DNA of 64,000 bases from Alteraurantiacibacter aquimixticola (GTDB lineage Bacteria; Pseudomonadota; Alphaproteobacteria; Sphingomonadales; Sphingomonadaceae), in the NCBI RefSeq assembly GCF_004965515.1, contig NZ_SSHH01000003.1, forward strand, positions 303,501 through 367,500. Reading direction: 5' to 3'. The first letter of the stretch is position 1; each line of letters starts with the position of its first letter. The notes under the pieces were generated by a model. It worked only from the letters and a program-made list of their open reading frames with translations, made no database searches and was not told where the DNA came from. Both the position numbers and the translations under genes were made by a program. Below are positions 9,434 through 19,714 of the stretch, piece by piece.

Positions 9434-11100
9434 CCGAAGCCTCCGGGGAGCCGAATATGGTAGGCTTCACCGCCCGCATTGGTAACGCTCATCCCGTCCA
9501 CGCCGGCCATTCTCAGCACGAGGTCGAGCGGTACCCGCGCAAGCGATGCGGTCGATCGGTCCGAAATTTCCAGGCTTCCCCATCCTGAAAGGAGGTTGGG
9601 CCACAGCCAACAGGCGCTCGAGCGCTCAAGTCCGCTTAGCCGGCGGGCGAAATCACCATAGGCCAGCCTGGCCAACACAGCCCAGGGTCGATGGGTCCGA
9701 TTGCGAGCTCCAAGCCAATCGATGTCGACACGGGGGTCGCGCATTCCGACGGGCCTGCCCGTCGCAGGGTGCGGCACCCGCCTTGTCGCCACCGCACATT
9801 CCCGCGAGCTCCCGCAGGCGAGCCAGTCCTCCGTCCCAACATCCTGAACCAAGGTGAGTCGACCACTCCTCGCGGTGCAGGTTTCAACCCGGCGTGGAGC
9901 GCGCCATTGTGTCCACAAATCCACCGTTCGCTCAGACATTCCGCCATCGGCGGCAAGCGGTTTATCGGTGTCAGCAGGAAAGTAGCCGGCAAGCCAGTGA
10001 AGCGCCGGATCGTGCCAAGCGTCTTCGCGCGCAGGTCCTGTGAGCGCTGCCGCCAGCGTGAGAGCCGCAGCACCCCGGTCGCAATGCGGAGGGAAGATCG
10101 CCTCCAATCCGAGTTCTACCACGGACCGCCACAGCAGGAATACGCCGGCGAAGGGTGTCTCGATGATCCCGGAAAGATGGATTGGTGATTGCGGATCAGA
10201 ATGGTCTTCGTCCGTTGTTGGTTTTTTCGGTGGCGGACGATCCGGCGGCAACGGCCCTGGCTCATGGACTTGCCGATTGGTGCGTGGATTGGCGTCGACG
10301 ACGGCGGATTCACTGCGCCTCGGGCCCACCAGTCGGTTGGCGACAATGGCGCGTGTGCGGTTTGGCGCAGGCAGACCGGCAATTCCACTTTCTGCAAGGA
10401 CCGTGGTGAGCGCCATCACCGTCGCGGCATGCGGGCGAGCACGATCTCGCGCCAGGCACTGGAGCAAGATCGCCTCGAATCTCTCGGTAGAAGCCGGCCG
10501 GAATTCGCGCGGCGCCAGATCGGCCAAGGTTTGCCATAGCACCTTTGCGCCATCTTCCCGCAGTCGAAAGAGCAGCGCCGGCAACCGCCCATCGTCAGCA
10601 AGCTGCACGAAAGCTTTTGGCCCATCGAACGGTTCGGCTGCGAGCAATTGACGCGGGATGAAGCGGATCGGCAGAGCCTCGAGCTGGCGATGTCGGGCGT
10701 AGGCCCAGTGCCCGCTTGCAAGGCCGCTGGCATGATCGATGAGCAGGTCCGCCAGCCAGGCGGCGCGATTGGAGTAACGGCGCACGCCCACCACAACCTC
10801 ACCCCGCAGCACCTTGCGCAATGCCTCTGCGAGGCTCGCGGCAGCTGCGTCTGCAAGCCCATCCGGGTCGATATCGCCGGCAACCCTGGTGCTGGCGCGC
10901 AAATGGCGGATGACCCAGAAGGAGCTGTCGCCGGAATCTGCCAGACGATCGAAGGCTCGGCCCAGCGATCGTGCCAGTTTTCCTTCGTCGGGAACGGCGG
11001 GGGGCCACCGCCCCGAGAAATGGCGAACATTGAGCCGAACCTTTCCCAATGCGATGCGGCTGCCATTTGCCGGTTTTTCGAGAGCGGCTTCGATCGGCAT
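9430..11100 (-). CDS. Uncharacterised eCIS protein, tape-measure candidate (556 aa)
   Basis: It lies between the fibre-like genes and the AAA+ ATPase, the slot taken by the tape-measure protein in Afp (afp13-14-15 order). The start ATG at 11100 is just downstream of the previous stop; a longer frame upstream would overlap that gene and is rejected. The first 290 residues are mainly helical, followed by a Pro-rich linker (PLPPDRPPPKKPT), then a segment IIETPFAGVFLLWRSVVELG that resembles the hydrophobic core of CIS tape-measure/assembly proteins, and a C-terminal part ending in LLSGWGSLEI and a Val/Leu-rich tail. The resemblance is weak by eye; it could instead be a baseplate or assembly factor. 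Confidence 0.6.
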   Translation of the reverse strand: MPIEAALEKPANGSRIALGKVRLNVRHFSGRWPPAVPDEGKLARSLGRAFDRLADSGDSSFWVIRHLRASTRVAGDIDPDGLADAAAASLAEALRKVLRGEVVVGVRRYSNRAAWLADLLIDHASGLASGHWAYARHRQLEALPIRFIPRQLLAAEPFDGPKAFVQLADDGRLPALLFRLREDGAKVLWQTLADLAPREFRPASTERFEAILLQCLARDRARPHAATVMALTTVLAESGIAGLPAPNRTRAIVANRLVGPRRSESAVVDANPRTNRQVHEPGPLPPDRPPPKKPTTDEDHSDPQSPIHLSGIIETPFAGVFLLWRSVVELGLEAIFPPHCDRGAAALTLAAALTGPAREDAWHDPALHWLAGYFPADTDKPLAADGGMSERTVDLWTQWRAPRRVETCTARSGRLTLVQDVGTEDWLACGSSRECAVATRRVPHPATGRPVGMRDPRVDIDWLGARNRTHRPWAVLARLAYGDFARRLSGLERSSACWLWPNLLSGWGSLEISDRSTASLARVPLDLVLRMAGVDGMSVTNAGGEAYHIRLPGGFG

Positions 11101-11102
11101 CG

Positions 11103-13181
11103 CTAAGCGAGGAAAATGGCGATGTAGGAGAAGGTGTGCAGGTGACCGTCGGAATCGCCGACCTCCCACGCAATCGGGAACCGCACACGGTTGCCGCCCA
11201 GCAGGATCCGCGAATTCGGCGCATAGCTTACCTTCCACCGGGCGTCGTTGGCGGAGAATTCATTGTGGATGTGACTGAGCGCGACCATGATCTGGGCATC
11301 GCGCACGTTGGCAATCCTGCTGGAGGAAAGTTCAAGCGGCTGTGTCCCGGAACCGGCACTGAGCCGGTTCAATTCGAACTCGCCTGCGACAATGTCGATT
11401 AAGACATTGTGCCCGCGTGCGAACAGGTCGCCTGCCACGCGGGTTGTGCCGTCGTTGGCAACCACGAATTTTTCCTGAAACGACCCGGAAACCCGCGGCC
11501 CGACCACAAACCGGTCATCACCGCTCAGATTGTCGCCGATCACAACCTGAAGGTCGTTCTGGTCGCCGCCGCGGTTATCGCGCGCAATTTGCAGCACATC
11601 GGTGTCGCTGGATCCGTCCGACATGCGAAAGTCCAGCGGCACGCCGTGCAATTCCACCCGGCCGCGCGAGGTGATGCCGCCTTCGACTGTGAGACGGCTG
11701 GTGTTGTCGAGCACCATCGCCTTGGCGCCTCCGCCGGGCGACAGGGCGGCGGGGTCCGGCCCGCCTCCCCGATACCAAGCGAAATGCTGTGCGCTGCGCG
11801 CGTACAGGGTATTGTTTTGAATTCCGAGCCCGAATGACTGGCCGGAGTCCATGTCGAAGTTGATCACCTGTCGGTAATCATTGCCGAAATAAAGGCTGCC
11901 CCCCGTCGAGAGCCGCATCAATTGCGAACCCCCAGTTCCGGGGTCGCCGGGAGTGGGATCGTGTTTTCCGTCGCGGTACCAGTAGAATGCCGCGCCTGAT
12001 CGCTGATACACGCTGCTGCCCTGCCAGCCGATGCCGCAGACGCTGGGGTCAGCATCGCTTGCGACGCCAAGATCGATGGCCTGGCGGGCGGTCCCGGGGA
12101 ACCGCAGCCGGCCATTGGGGATGTCTATGCGATGGTCGGCACGGAATGACGCCACCACCTTGGTTGTTTCTGCGGCATAAGACTGCACGCCGGTGGCAAC
12201 GGTAAACCGGGCAACATTGGATGCGGGATTGTCGCCGATCTGAACCCGCAGGTCCGCACCGCTGCCGACCGCGTCGGGGACACGCCGCATGGTCAGCGGG
12301 ACGGTCTCGTCGCTGCCCCCTACCGACTGGAACGACAGCATTCCGCCGTGCAGCAAGACGTCCTTCTTGGCGATGATGCGCCCGTCCACTTGCACACGCC
12401 CCTCGATGGTAGCGAAATCCTCCGCATCCGGTCCGGCGAGAACCGGAACACGCGGTGCAAGGCGCAGCAATTGTCCTTCGGCGAGCAACGAACCACCGAT
12501 GAAACCGGCATAGCGGCGGCCTTGTTCAAGGACGGCAGGGGAAGCAACGGGGCGAAACCGGTTGGCTGCCCCATCCCATCGCACGCTGCCAAGCCTTATG
12601 GGCCAGAATGCGGACGGCAGATCTTCGGGAAAGTCCTGCGCTGCAATGGTCACATCGGCGGGCAGGATCGGAGCGCCTTCATCGGCGGAACCATCGGCCA
12701 GGGCCGGGCGAGCCTCCACCCCTTCCACAACCAGGGAATCGTGTTCGGGGATGAATGTGCCCACCAACAGCCGATGGCTTTCTATGATGCGGCTATAGGC
12801 CGGATCGCCGAGGCAAATCGCGCCCCGGTCGTTGTCGGTTCGGCGGGTGTACTCATCGTAGTGCAGCCACAGTTCGATCACCCGTTCACTGTCGAAGGCG
12901 GCGAAGAGTTCGGGCGTGACCGGAATCGTTTCAAGCACTGCGATGCGGCGTCCAAAGCCGTCGACGGCCAATCCGGGGGTTACCTTGAGGTCCACGCTGC
13001 TCGCGTCGCCTTCGCGCGGCGTTTCGACGATCCGGCAGCCTTCGATAATGCCCCAGGAATGCGGACCCAGATCGTGCCGCGCTCGCGCTTCGCGATTGAA
13101 GGATTGCTCGATCCGGAAATCTTCAGCCCCGATCTGCTGGAACTGGAAGTAATTCATCCGTTCAATCACATTGTCGGCCAT
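11103..13181 (-). CDS. Fibre-like eCIS protein with beta-rich repeats (692 aa)
   Basis: The N-terminal 90 residues (from FQFQQIGAEDF to PGLAVDGFGRRIAV) are a diverged version of a domain also found in the next two upstream genes, probably the part that docks on the baseplate. The rest is Gly/Asp/Val-rich and beta-predicted. It contains an internal repeat built around WQGSSVYQRSGAAFYWYRDG and IQNNTLYARSAQHFAWYRGG, followed in both copies by a DPxxxxPGxGG turn, and the sequence LQVVIGDN echoed by LRVQIGDN. The C-terminus (IHNEF...HTFSYIAIFL) looks like a phage fibre tip. This suggests a target-binding fibre. ATG is preceded by GGAG at a good distance. No chaperone gene for fibre folding is evident. 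Confidence 0.75.
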   Translation of the reverse strand: MADNVIERMNYFQFQQIGAEDFRIEQSFNREARARHDLGPHSWGIIEGCRIVETPREGDASSVDLKVTPGLAVDGFGRRIAVLETIPVTPELFAAFDSERVIELWLHYDEYTRRTDNDRGAICLGDPAYSRIIESHRLLVGTFIPEHDSLVVEGVEARPALADGSADEGAPILPADVTIAAQDFPEDLPSAFWPIRLGSVRWDGAANRFRPVASPAVLEQGRRYAGFIGGSLLAEGQLLRLAPRVPVLAGPDAEDFATIEGRVQVDGRIIAKKDVLLHGGMLSFQSVGGSDETVPLTMRRVPDAVGSGADLRVQIGDNPASNVARFTVATGVQSYAAETTKVVASFRADHRIDIPNGRLRFPGTARQAIDLGVASDADPSVCGIGWQGSSVYQRSGAAFYWYRDGKHDPTPGDPGTGGSQLMRLSTGGSLYFGNDYRQVINFDMDSGQSFGLGIQNNTLYARSAQHFAWYRGGGPDPAALSPGGGAKAMVLDNTSRLTVEGGITSRGRVELHGVPLDFRMSDGSSDTDVLQIARDNRGGDQNDLQVVIGDNLSGDDRFVVGPRVSGSFQEKFVVANDGTTRVAGDLFARGHNVLIDIVAGEFELNRLSAGSGTQPLELSSSRIANVRDAQIMVALSHIHNEFSANDARWKVSYAPNSRILLGGNRVRFPIAWEVGDSDGHLHTFSYIAIFLA

Positions 13182-13211
13182 GCCAGCCTCCGTTGAATCG
13201 TTCTCGACGTC

Positions 13212-14957
13212 CTATTTCGGTTTGGCGGGCTTGCGCGGCTTGGCCGCCGGCCTTGCCTCGCATTTCCGTGCCAACGCGGTCAGTTCCTCGCGCAGGGCAG
13301 CCACATCCTGTCGCAGTGCGGCAGTTTCGCTGCCCTCGACGGCGCTGGTCGAACGTGGCTTCCCTGGAGCGTAGTTTTCGGCGGAGGTCGCATTGAGCCT
13401 CGCTGCCAGCGCCGGCACCACCGGAGTTTCGGCAAACTTCGCTGCCATACCGACCAGTCGGCGTGGGAGGGCAAAGTCATCGTCCGTTATGGCGCGGGCC
13501 AAGCGGCCGCTTGGGTCCACTGTTGCCAGCAGCGGAACGAGGTCGTTCACGAGCGGCGAGTTCTTGCGCAAGAGCGCGGGTTGGCAGCACACCATCGCGA
13601 GCATGCGCGCAATCAATGGCACGATGGGGATCAACGACATCCAGTAGAAGGTCGAGGGGAAGGCTCCGGCATAGCGCCTGCAGCTGTGGTTGCAGATGTC
13701 GATGATCTTGCCTTGCTTGACGGTGATGCAGGCCAATTCGACCCGATCATCGCAAGCGTCGTCCTCGCATCGCGGCAGGAATGCGCGACAAATGCAGTCC
13801 AGTACGAGTTGCAGCCAGGCTGCCAGCAGATCGAGCAGCACTTGCTTGGCTCTCGCGAAATACGTCGCCCGATCATCAGCCGGAATGCCCATTGCGTCGT
13901 TTCCGCGCGTTGGCGGGGCAAGGGTAGCTTCGGCCACAGCGCGCAGCATCTGGCACCTTGTGGTGCCTGCGTCGCCCTGCAAAAGGCCCAGCACCAATCC
14001 GCGCAACTTGCAGACAGCGGCATGGGTATCATCGAGTGTCAGGGTCGAAGCGGCAAGGGCGGCGGGTTCGGTTGTCGCCAGTGCGGCGAGGATCTGTCCT
14101 TCGTCGTCGCTCAGGCCATCGGTCAGCGCCTTGATGTCCTTGAGGACGCAGTCGATGATGTTGCGAAGCAGCGATTTCTCCGGGATCAACCAGCCGATCA
14201 GGCCCAGCGGGTTCTTGTCTTCCCGCATGCTGCCGCGGAAATTCTTGAGCTGCGGGCCGCACGGCTCATCGGATGGGATCAATACAATGTCGAAGCATTC
14301 CTTCACACGGCGCGGCGCACAGGAATTGCTCGCCACGATCGTATTCGGCGCGTAGCTGGTCGAAGCTTTTGCGCCTTGGCATCCGCAATTGCCGTCGCCG
14401 CCACACCCGCAGCCCCAGCTGCCACCGCATCCGCAGGATGGTCCCGCGGCGCCCTTGCCGATCGTGACACAGGCGCTGCCACCTGTGGTGAGCCGCTGGC
14501 TGACCGCTGTTTCGACTTCGCGATATTTGAGCGCGATACACCAATAAGCGAGTGCATCGGCGCAGCCCGGATCAGGCGGCGGTACCCATGGATCGCAATC
14601 GCCGGTGCGACTTCTTCCCTTGCCTGCGCAATCGCGGATGGCGGCCGCCACGTCGTACCGGGTCGGGGCGCCCACGACGATATCTTCCCCGCAAGGATCG
14701 ATCGCATATCCCGGATGGATGCTGACCGACCCTTCGCAGTCGTCGCACAGAACCTCCAACCCGCAAACTACGCCCCAACCATGCAGGTAACGATTGTGCA
14801 GTCGGTTCTTGCCCGCAACATAACTTTGCAGCGCTGTGAGATCCGACGCCGTCAGGGTCTGGCCAGTGGCAAAAAGTGGCCGTTCGAACGTGGCGAGACC
14901 GGTGCAGGCAGGGCAGCAACACGGATCCGCGGTGTGGGTCTTGCTCGTGGTCAACAT
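13212..14957 (-). CDS. Cys-rich eCIS baseplate/fibre-associated protein with HGWG domain (581 aa)
   Basis: The N-terminus carries CCCPACTG followed by a domain LTASDLTALQSYVAGKNRLH-NRYLHGWGVVCGLEV ending PGYAIDPCGEDIVV, clearly homologous to the start of the next upstream protein. A very Cys/Gly-rich stretch (CGCGGSWGCGCGGDGNCGC, about residues 180-205) follows. The middle is helical, with further CxC pairs (CICRAFLPRCEDDACDD), a hydrophobic segment LIPIVPLIARMLAMVCC, and a basic, Ala/Pro/Lys C-terminal tail (KPRKPAKPK). The many cysteines suggest metal binding or disulphides. Not recognised as a named family. ATG has AAGGAG eight bases upstream. Confidence 0.75.
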   Translation of the reverse strand: MLTTSKTHTADPCCCPACTGLATFERPLFATGQTLTASDLTALQSYVAGKNRLHNRYLHGWGVVCGLEVLCDDCEGSVSIHPGYAIDPCGEDIVVGAPTRYDVAAAIRDCAGKGRSRTGDCDPWVPPPDPGCADALAYWCIALKYREVETAVSQRLTTGGSACVTIGKGAAGPSCGCGGSWGCGCGGDGNCGCQGAKASTSYAPNTIVASNSCAPRRVKECFDIVLIPSDEPCGPQLKNFRGSMREDKNPLGLIGWLIPEKSLLRNIIDCVLKDIKALTDGLSDDEGQILAALATTEPAALAASTLTLDDTHAAVCKLRGLVLGLLQGDAGTTRCQMLRAVAEATLAPPTRGNDAMGIPADDRATYFARAKQVLLDLLAAWLQLVLDCICRAFLPRCEDDACDDRVELACITVKQGKIIDICNHSCRRYAGAFPSTFYWMSLIPIVPLIARMLAMVCCQPALLRKNSPLVNDLVPLLATVDPSGRLARAITDDDFALPRRLVGMAAKFAETPVVPALAARLNATSAENYAPGKPRSTSAVEGSETAALRQDVAALREELTALARKCEARPAAKPRKPAKPK

Positions 14958-14970
14958 GGTTGCTGCTCCT

Positions 14971-17496
14971 TCATCCGATCTGTTCGCGGCCCAAGGTGAA
15001 CCACCCTAGGAAGCGCCCGCCTTCAATCCGGTCGCCGGTCGGGCAACGGTCGGAAAGGCCGGGTGCGAAGTGATTGCCGTCGAGCGCCGGGCGCACCTTG
15101 CGCTTCTGGCCAGGCTGGTCGATGTCCTCGATCTCGATTTCCTGCGCGCCCAGGATATGGTCGCCTTCCAGGATTACCCGGTAGAGCCCAGGCGGCAAGG
15201 GAACGGCACGGTTGTCCCGACCGATGGGCCGCATCCGCACACCGGTGACCTCGCGCGCCCGCGAGGGAGCGGAAGGTACATCGAACTCATCGCCACATCG
15301 CGCTTCGATCTTGAGCCCTTCAATCCTCACCAGCACGTTTGGATATGAATAGATCTGCAATCCGCCCGGGCCCGGGTCGGGGTCTGCTTCTCGCAGCAAC
15401 TGCACTGTCTGAGTGGTCAGCGTATCGGCAGAGATCGGGAACCGGTTGTCGAATGCGATGACGATGCCATCCTCGAACAGGCGCTTGTACTCATCACTGT
15501 CGATTTGGATTTCGCCGTTGTGAGGCCAGTTGATACCGACGATCCGTGGTAAGTCATCGCGCAGCCCCGGTCCGGCTGGACCCGTCGGCCCAATCGGCCC
15601 GATTGGGCCAGTTGGGCCAGTCGGTCCGGCGGGACCGGTTCCGCCGGTCGGCCCGGCTGGTCCGGCCGGGCCCGCGGGGCCTGCGGGACCAGCGGGTCCG
15701 GGCTCGCCCTGTTCCCCGTCCCCACCCGAGCATGTCTGGTCGGCGAGGCAGGCGACCACTTCGCTCAGCAGTTGCGTGGAAACCAGCAGTCTGCGTTCTG
15801 CGCGGTTGTCGAGGGATTCGTCCACGAAGGCGTCTCCCCAGCGAAACTCGGCGATTGTGGCGAGAATGATCGCATCTTCCGGGCCACAACAGTCGCAGGG
15901 TTCCAAGACCTCGGCGAAGCGATCGATGCAGCGATCGCCAGTGATTGAATAGCTTGCAACGCCCCCAGGGATGCGCGGATCGGCGGTCGGATCATCCCCG
16001 GCAAACGCCACCAACAGTCTTCGATCACTGGCAAGGGCAATCATCGATGCTCCTGGCGGAGCAGGGATTGCCGCACTGATCGCCGGCTCATGGCCCAGGA
16101 TCCGTCGGGCGACCGACACTATCCGCACGGTGCGAGTGCCATCTGCCGCGGCAGAGAGAACATAGAGCCAGTTGCCGCCGGGCGAGAATTGTAGCGCGGT
16201 CGCCGTACCGGTCAGGTCGGCAAAGCTTGGACCGGCATCGGCCAGGCGATTGGCGGGTGTGGTTTCCTCGGGCCGCGCCAGCAACAGGTGCAGCTTGCCG
16301 CCCGCCTTGTCGCCCAGGGCCAACATGTCGCGGCCTTCCCGCACGCTGGCGGCAAGGGCCGACGCGCGGACGACCGTGTCGGCGAGCGGCATGGTAACGA
16401 GCGTCAGGTCGGCAAGCCTGATTGCAGCCACTTCCGCGATGTCATCGAACGCGACGTAGAGGTGAGCCGATACCTGTCCTTCCACCATCGCGACCGGGTT
16501 GTGCACCAGGGTGACTTCGCTGGGTGCGGCCGGGCTGGCACTGCCCCCTGCGTCGCTACCCCAAACCAGCACTTTCTTGGTGGCCGCTATGGCCACCGCC
16601 AACCGACCGTCGCTCAGCATCTGCATCAGGGCATTGCCGGCCGAATCAGGCAATGCCAGCGTTCTGATCGGTGCTGCGGCGAGGTTGGCGGTGTCGAGAA
16701 CGGCGATTTCCGCCTCTCCGCTGCCAGACGGGGCGAGCGCCACGAACAATCGCGTCCCATCGGCCGAAAGGGCAAGCCCCAGACCCCGTTTTCCCGCAAA
16801 TCCCGTGCCACCCGCGATCGTTCCGTTATCGAGATCGATCCGCAACAATTGTGCAGGGGCATCACCGGTAAGTGCGTAGACGGCATCGTTGGCTCCATCG
16901 ACCGCGACGGCCACGGTCCGGTCGATGTTGCTCGTCGCGGTCCAATCGAGCTGCTCGAGCCCGAGGCCGCTTTCGGTCACGGGGCGATCGATCTGCGCTT
17001 CGAAATGATATCCATCCACCAGCTTTCCGGGCAGACAGGCGTTTTCGGGTCCGCCGCAGCCGCTGAATACCGCCGGAACCGGCTCTGTCGGGCATTCGTC
17101 GTAGTGCAGCGCCAAGCTGATCCGGTGCGGCGTATCATCGGGCTCGGCATCGGCGCCATGCCGCTTGCGCCAGGCCGTCAGCACAAGGTCCCTCAAGTCC
17201 ACCATCGCGGGGGCGCGGACCATGATCTCACGACCGCAACAGTCGATCGCATAACCCGGTTCAACAACGACAAATTGCTCGCGGCAGGCAGGGTTTGGGT
17301 GCTGGTGCACGGCCAGTCCGCAGGCAGTTCCCCAGCCGTGGAGGTACTGGTTGTGGCGCCGATGCTTGCCGAGGAAATAGGTTTGCTCGTCGAGGAAATC
17401 GCGCGCGCTCATCGGCTTGCCGTCGAACAGGGTGTTGCGGGCAAGCTGCGGTGGATCACAGGTCGGGCAGTCGACCGGTTCGCATCCGTGGATCAT
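14971..17496 (-). CDS. Fibre-like eCIS protein: CPxC/HGWG domain, beta-propeller, collagen-like stalk (841 aa)
   Basis: It opens with [17 protein letters not shown] and the shared [16 protein letters not shown] / [14 protein letters not shown] domain (to about residue 110). Residues about 180-520 contain repeated [15 protein letters not shown], [14 protein letters not shown] and [18 protein letters not shown] blades, a seven-bladed propeller pattern. About residues 594-645 are an uninterrupted Gly-X-Y collagen-like run rich in GPAGPTGP. The last 190 residues form a beta-rich head. A flexible trimeric stalk carrying a receptor-binding head is the likely design. Start: ATG at 17496 has AAGGAG seven bases upstream; an ATG at 17514 lacks a comparable site. 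Confidence 0.8.
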   Translation of the reverse strand: MIHGCEPVDCPTCDPPQLARNTLFDGKPMSARDFLDEQTYFLGKHRRHNQYLHGWGTACGLAVHQHPNPACREQFVVVEPGYAIDCCGREIMVRAPAMVDLRDLVLTAWRKRHGADAEPDDTPHRISLALHYDECPTEPVPAVFSGCGGPENACLPGKLVDGYHFEAQIDRPVTESGLGLEQLDWTATSNIDRTVAVAVDGANDAVYALTGDAPAQLLRIDLDNGTIAGGTGFAGKRGLGLALSADGTRLFVALAPSGSGEAEIAVLDTANLAAAPIRTLALPDSAGNALMQMLSDGRLAVAIAATKKVLVWGSDAGGSASPAAPSEVTLVHNPVAMVEGQVSAHLYVAFDDIAEVAAIRLADLTLVTMPLADTVVRASALAASVREGRDMLALGDKAGGKLHLLLARPEETTPANRLADAGPSFADLTGTATALQFSPGGNWLYVLSAAADGTRTVRIVSVARRILGHEPAISAAIPAPPGASMIALASDRRLLVAFAGDDPTADPRIPGGVASYSITGDRCIDRFAEVLEPCDCCGPEDAIILATIAEFRWGDAFVDESLDNRAERRLLVSTQLLSEVVACLADQTCSGGDGEQGEPGPAGPAGPAGPAGPAGPTGGTGPAGPTGPTGPIGPIGPTGPAGPGLRDDLPRIVGINWPHNGEIQIDSDEYKRLFEDGIVIAFDNRFPISADTLTTQTVQLLREADPDPGPGGLQIYSYPNVLVRIEGLKIEARCGDEFDVPSAPSRAREVTGVRMRPIGRDNRAVPLPPGLYRVILEGDHILGAQEIEIEDIDQPGQKRKVRPALDGNHFAPGLSDRCPTGDRIEGGRFLGWFTLGREQIG

Positions 17497-17521
17497 GGCG
17501 TGCTCCTTGTTCATGCGAGTC

Positions 17522-19714
17522 TCATGGTAGGGTGGTGTCCGGACCCAGGCGGAGGCCGGGCGAAAGGGTGAAGGCTGACGGCGGACCGGCCAGGCGAATG
17601 TCCTCGCCGAGTTGCGAAACATCCGTCTGGGCTAGGCGGGTGTCTGTGCCGATTACCGTGTTTACCCCCAGCAACAGGTCGCAGCCGATGACGAAGCGAG
17701 GGCGCATCAGGCGGATGTCGACAACCACATGAGCCGGCTTGGCCGCAGCGATCACTTCTTCCAGCGCCGCGCGGTCGGCATCGCCGAATTCATCGGTGAC
17801 AGGGACATAGACCGTTGCCCGGTGAGCGAACGCTGCTACGGGATCGGTCAGCGGGTCGCCTCCGTCGACCAGGGCAAACCGGCCGATCTCGGCATAGCCA
17901 TCGAGCTGGAGGCGGCGAACAATATCCGGGCCCCATAGCTTTTCCTGACCATCGAGCGTGGCTTCATCGAGAGTCAAGAATCGGCGCAGCCGGAAGTGCT
18001 CGACGATCTTCGGGGCAATACCGGTGTAGATTTCGATATGCCGGGCCAGCCCCTTCAATGTGCCCTTGATGCGGAACAGCCGAGGTGCCTCGCGAACGAG
18101 CTGTCGACGCCGTTCTACGGGCCAGTTGCGTTCGAGTACCAGTCCGATCCAACCGGCCAGCCAGTCGAGAAAATCTTCTCCCATCGCGCCCTGTTCGGCT
18201 GCGGGTGTGGCTTTTGGGTCGAACAGGGCGGGCATGGTTTCGATGGGCGCAAGTATGTCCAGCCGCAATTCGTCGAAAATGGCGAGAAAGCGTTCGAGGA
18301 AGTCGGCATGCGTGGGCTCGGCCTGCCATGCAGCGGGCAGATAGCGTGCCGAGCTCCTGCGTGGCCAGCCGACCGAAAACCCGTAAATAGTGGGCGTATC
18401 GGTGCCGTTACAGAACAGGGCGATGCGCAACCACAGATAGCGACCCGGCTTCGTGCGGAGGGCCAGCGAGACTTCGGGGCCGGAAACCGCGACTTCCGTT
18501 TCGGTCCAGAACGATGGGCCGAGCGCTTCGACTTCAGTGGGCCCCAGAGCGGCGTCGCTGGCAAAGGCGGAAACCACGACCCGGCAGCCCATGGGCAGGT
18601 CAATTTCGAGCCGCAGGGTGTCCCAGACGGTCGCTGTCACATGGCTGTCGAGAGGCTCGAAGGCGACACGTCCGGCTTCCTGGCGAGCGATGGAAGTGCT
18701 GCGCCGGACGCATGGATCCATTCCGCTTGCCATGATTGCCGTACCGTCGGAAGCAAAGGCGAGCATTTCGCATTGTTCCGGTACCAATCGCACTTCCTCG
18801 CCGCCCAGTGCCATACCGGCGCAATCGCAGCGGAACAGCATGGCGGGACCGGGTTTGCGCGAGGAAATCCACAAGGTTCCATCCGCGTCTGTCGCGAGCG
18901 ATGCGCCTTCGACGAGATCGGGCAAAAGCGAAGCATCTGCGGTACGCGCGATGATCGTCCCACAGCGATCGAGCACTGCCACTGCTTGGCGGGCTTCCTC
19001 TACCACATACAGCAGTCCATCCTCGCTCGCTGCGAGCGCCGTTGGCCGGTCCAGCGCAGGTTGATCGGGCGTCTCACCGCTCCAGGAAGCGATCCAGCAT
19101 CCGCGCCGGTCGAACAGTTGAAGCACCCCTGACCTGAAATCGCTGACAACAAGGCGACCGTCAGCCAGAACAGCGAGATCGACGGGTTCCCACACATCGG
19201 CAGGCAGGGCGGCTCCGGGGCTTGGCGCGCCCGTCAGCGGATCAATGTTGGCGACGATCGGGCTTGCGGCCAGAGCCATGCCGTCCACTGCAAACGGTCC
19301 CCATCGATGGCGGAGGTTCCCATCCAGCAGCGAGATTAGCGAGATGGTTCTCGCTTCGCTGTCGAGCACCAGCAGGTGTCCATCAGGATGGACAGCCAAT
19401 GCGATGGGGGCAGCCAATCCGATGACGCGTGGCTGCGCTTGCCAACAAGCCAGTGGTTCGAACCGTTCGGTGCAGGGATCGAACCGCAGGATGGTGCCTG
19501 CGTTGTCGATCATGAAGACGAGACCCCCTGGGCCGGTCGCCACCTTCCTTGGCAATGCATGGCCGCCAAAATCTCCGCTGGGGGCAGTGAGCGGTCGGGC
19601 CGCCCCGGGCAAGGGGGCGAGGCGCAAGGCATCGCGGGCAGCCATGACGCCGGTGCTCCCGGCAATGCGCCAGCCGATACGGCCGTCGAGCCGATAGGCG
19701 CGTTGCCGTGTCAT
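17522..19714 (-). CDS. gpI-like tail protein (TIGR02242-type) fused to an N-terminal beta-propeller (730 aa)
   Basis: The C-terminal 260 residues match the phage tail protein family that includes P2 gp[21 protein letters not shown], then the dense [17 protein letters not shown] and [22 protein letters not shown] segments, typical baseplate wedge signatures, followed by a domain with [10 protein letters not shown]. The first 330 residues form an NHL/SMP30-like propeller with repeated [30 protein letters not shown] and [15 protein letters not shown] blades, followed by a beta-sandwich. The start overlaps the stop of baseplate J (ATGA), so the longer frame up to 19921 is excluded. The ring of propellers would sit on the outside of the baseplate. 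Confidence 0.85.
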   Translation of the reverse strand: MTRQRAYRLDGRIGWRIAGSTGVMAARDALRLAPLPGAARPLTAPSGDFGGHALPRKVATGPGGLVFMIDNAGTILRFDPCTERFEPLACWQAQPRVIGLAAPIALAVHPDGHLLVLDSEARTISLISLLDGNLRHRWGPFAVDGMALAASPIVANIDPLTGAPSPGAALPADVWEPVDLAVLADGRLVVSDFRSGVLQLFDRRGCWIASWSGETPDQPALDRPTALAASEDGLLYVVEEARQAVAVLDRCGTIIARTADASLLPDLVEGASLATDADGTLWISSRKPGPAMLFRCDCAGMALGGEEVRLVPEQCEMLAFASDGTAIMASGMDPCVRRSTSIARQEAGRVAFEPLDSHVTATVWDTLRLEIDLPMGCRVVVSAFASDAALGPTEVEALGPSFWTETEVAVSGPEVSLALRTKPGRYLWLRIALFCNGTDTPTIYGFSVGWPRRSSARYLPAAWQAEPTHADFLERFLAIFDELRLDILAPIETMPALFDPKATPAAEQGAMGEDFLDWLAGWIGLVLERNWPVERRRQLVREAPRLFRIKGTLKGLARHIEIYTGIAPKIVEHFRLRRFLTLDEATLDGQEKLWGPDIVRRLQLDGYAEIGRFALVDGGDPLTDPVAAFAHRATVYVPVTDEFGDADRAALEEVIAAAKPAHVVVDIRLMRPRFVIGCDLLLGVNTVIGTDTRLAQTDVSQLGEDIRLAGPPSAFTLSPGLRLGPDTTLP

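Noticed and set aside
15530..15869. Plus-strand Gly/Pro/Val-rich frames opposite the collagen-like region
   Set aside because: They mirror the GPX repeat on the other strand and have no independent support.
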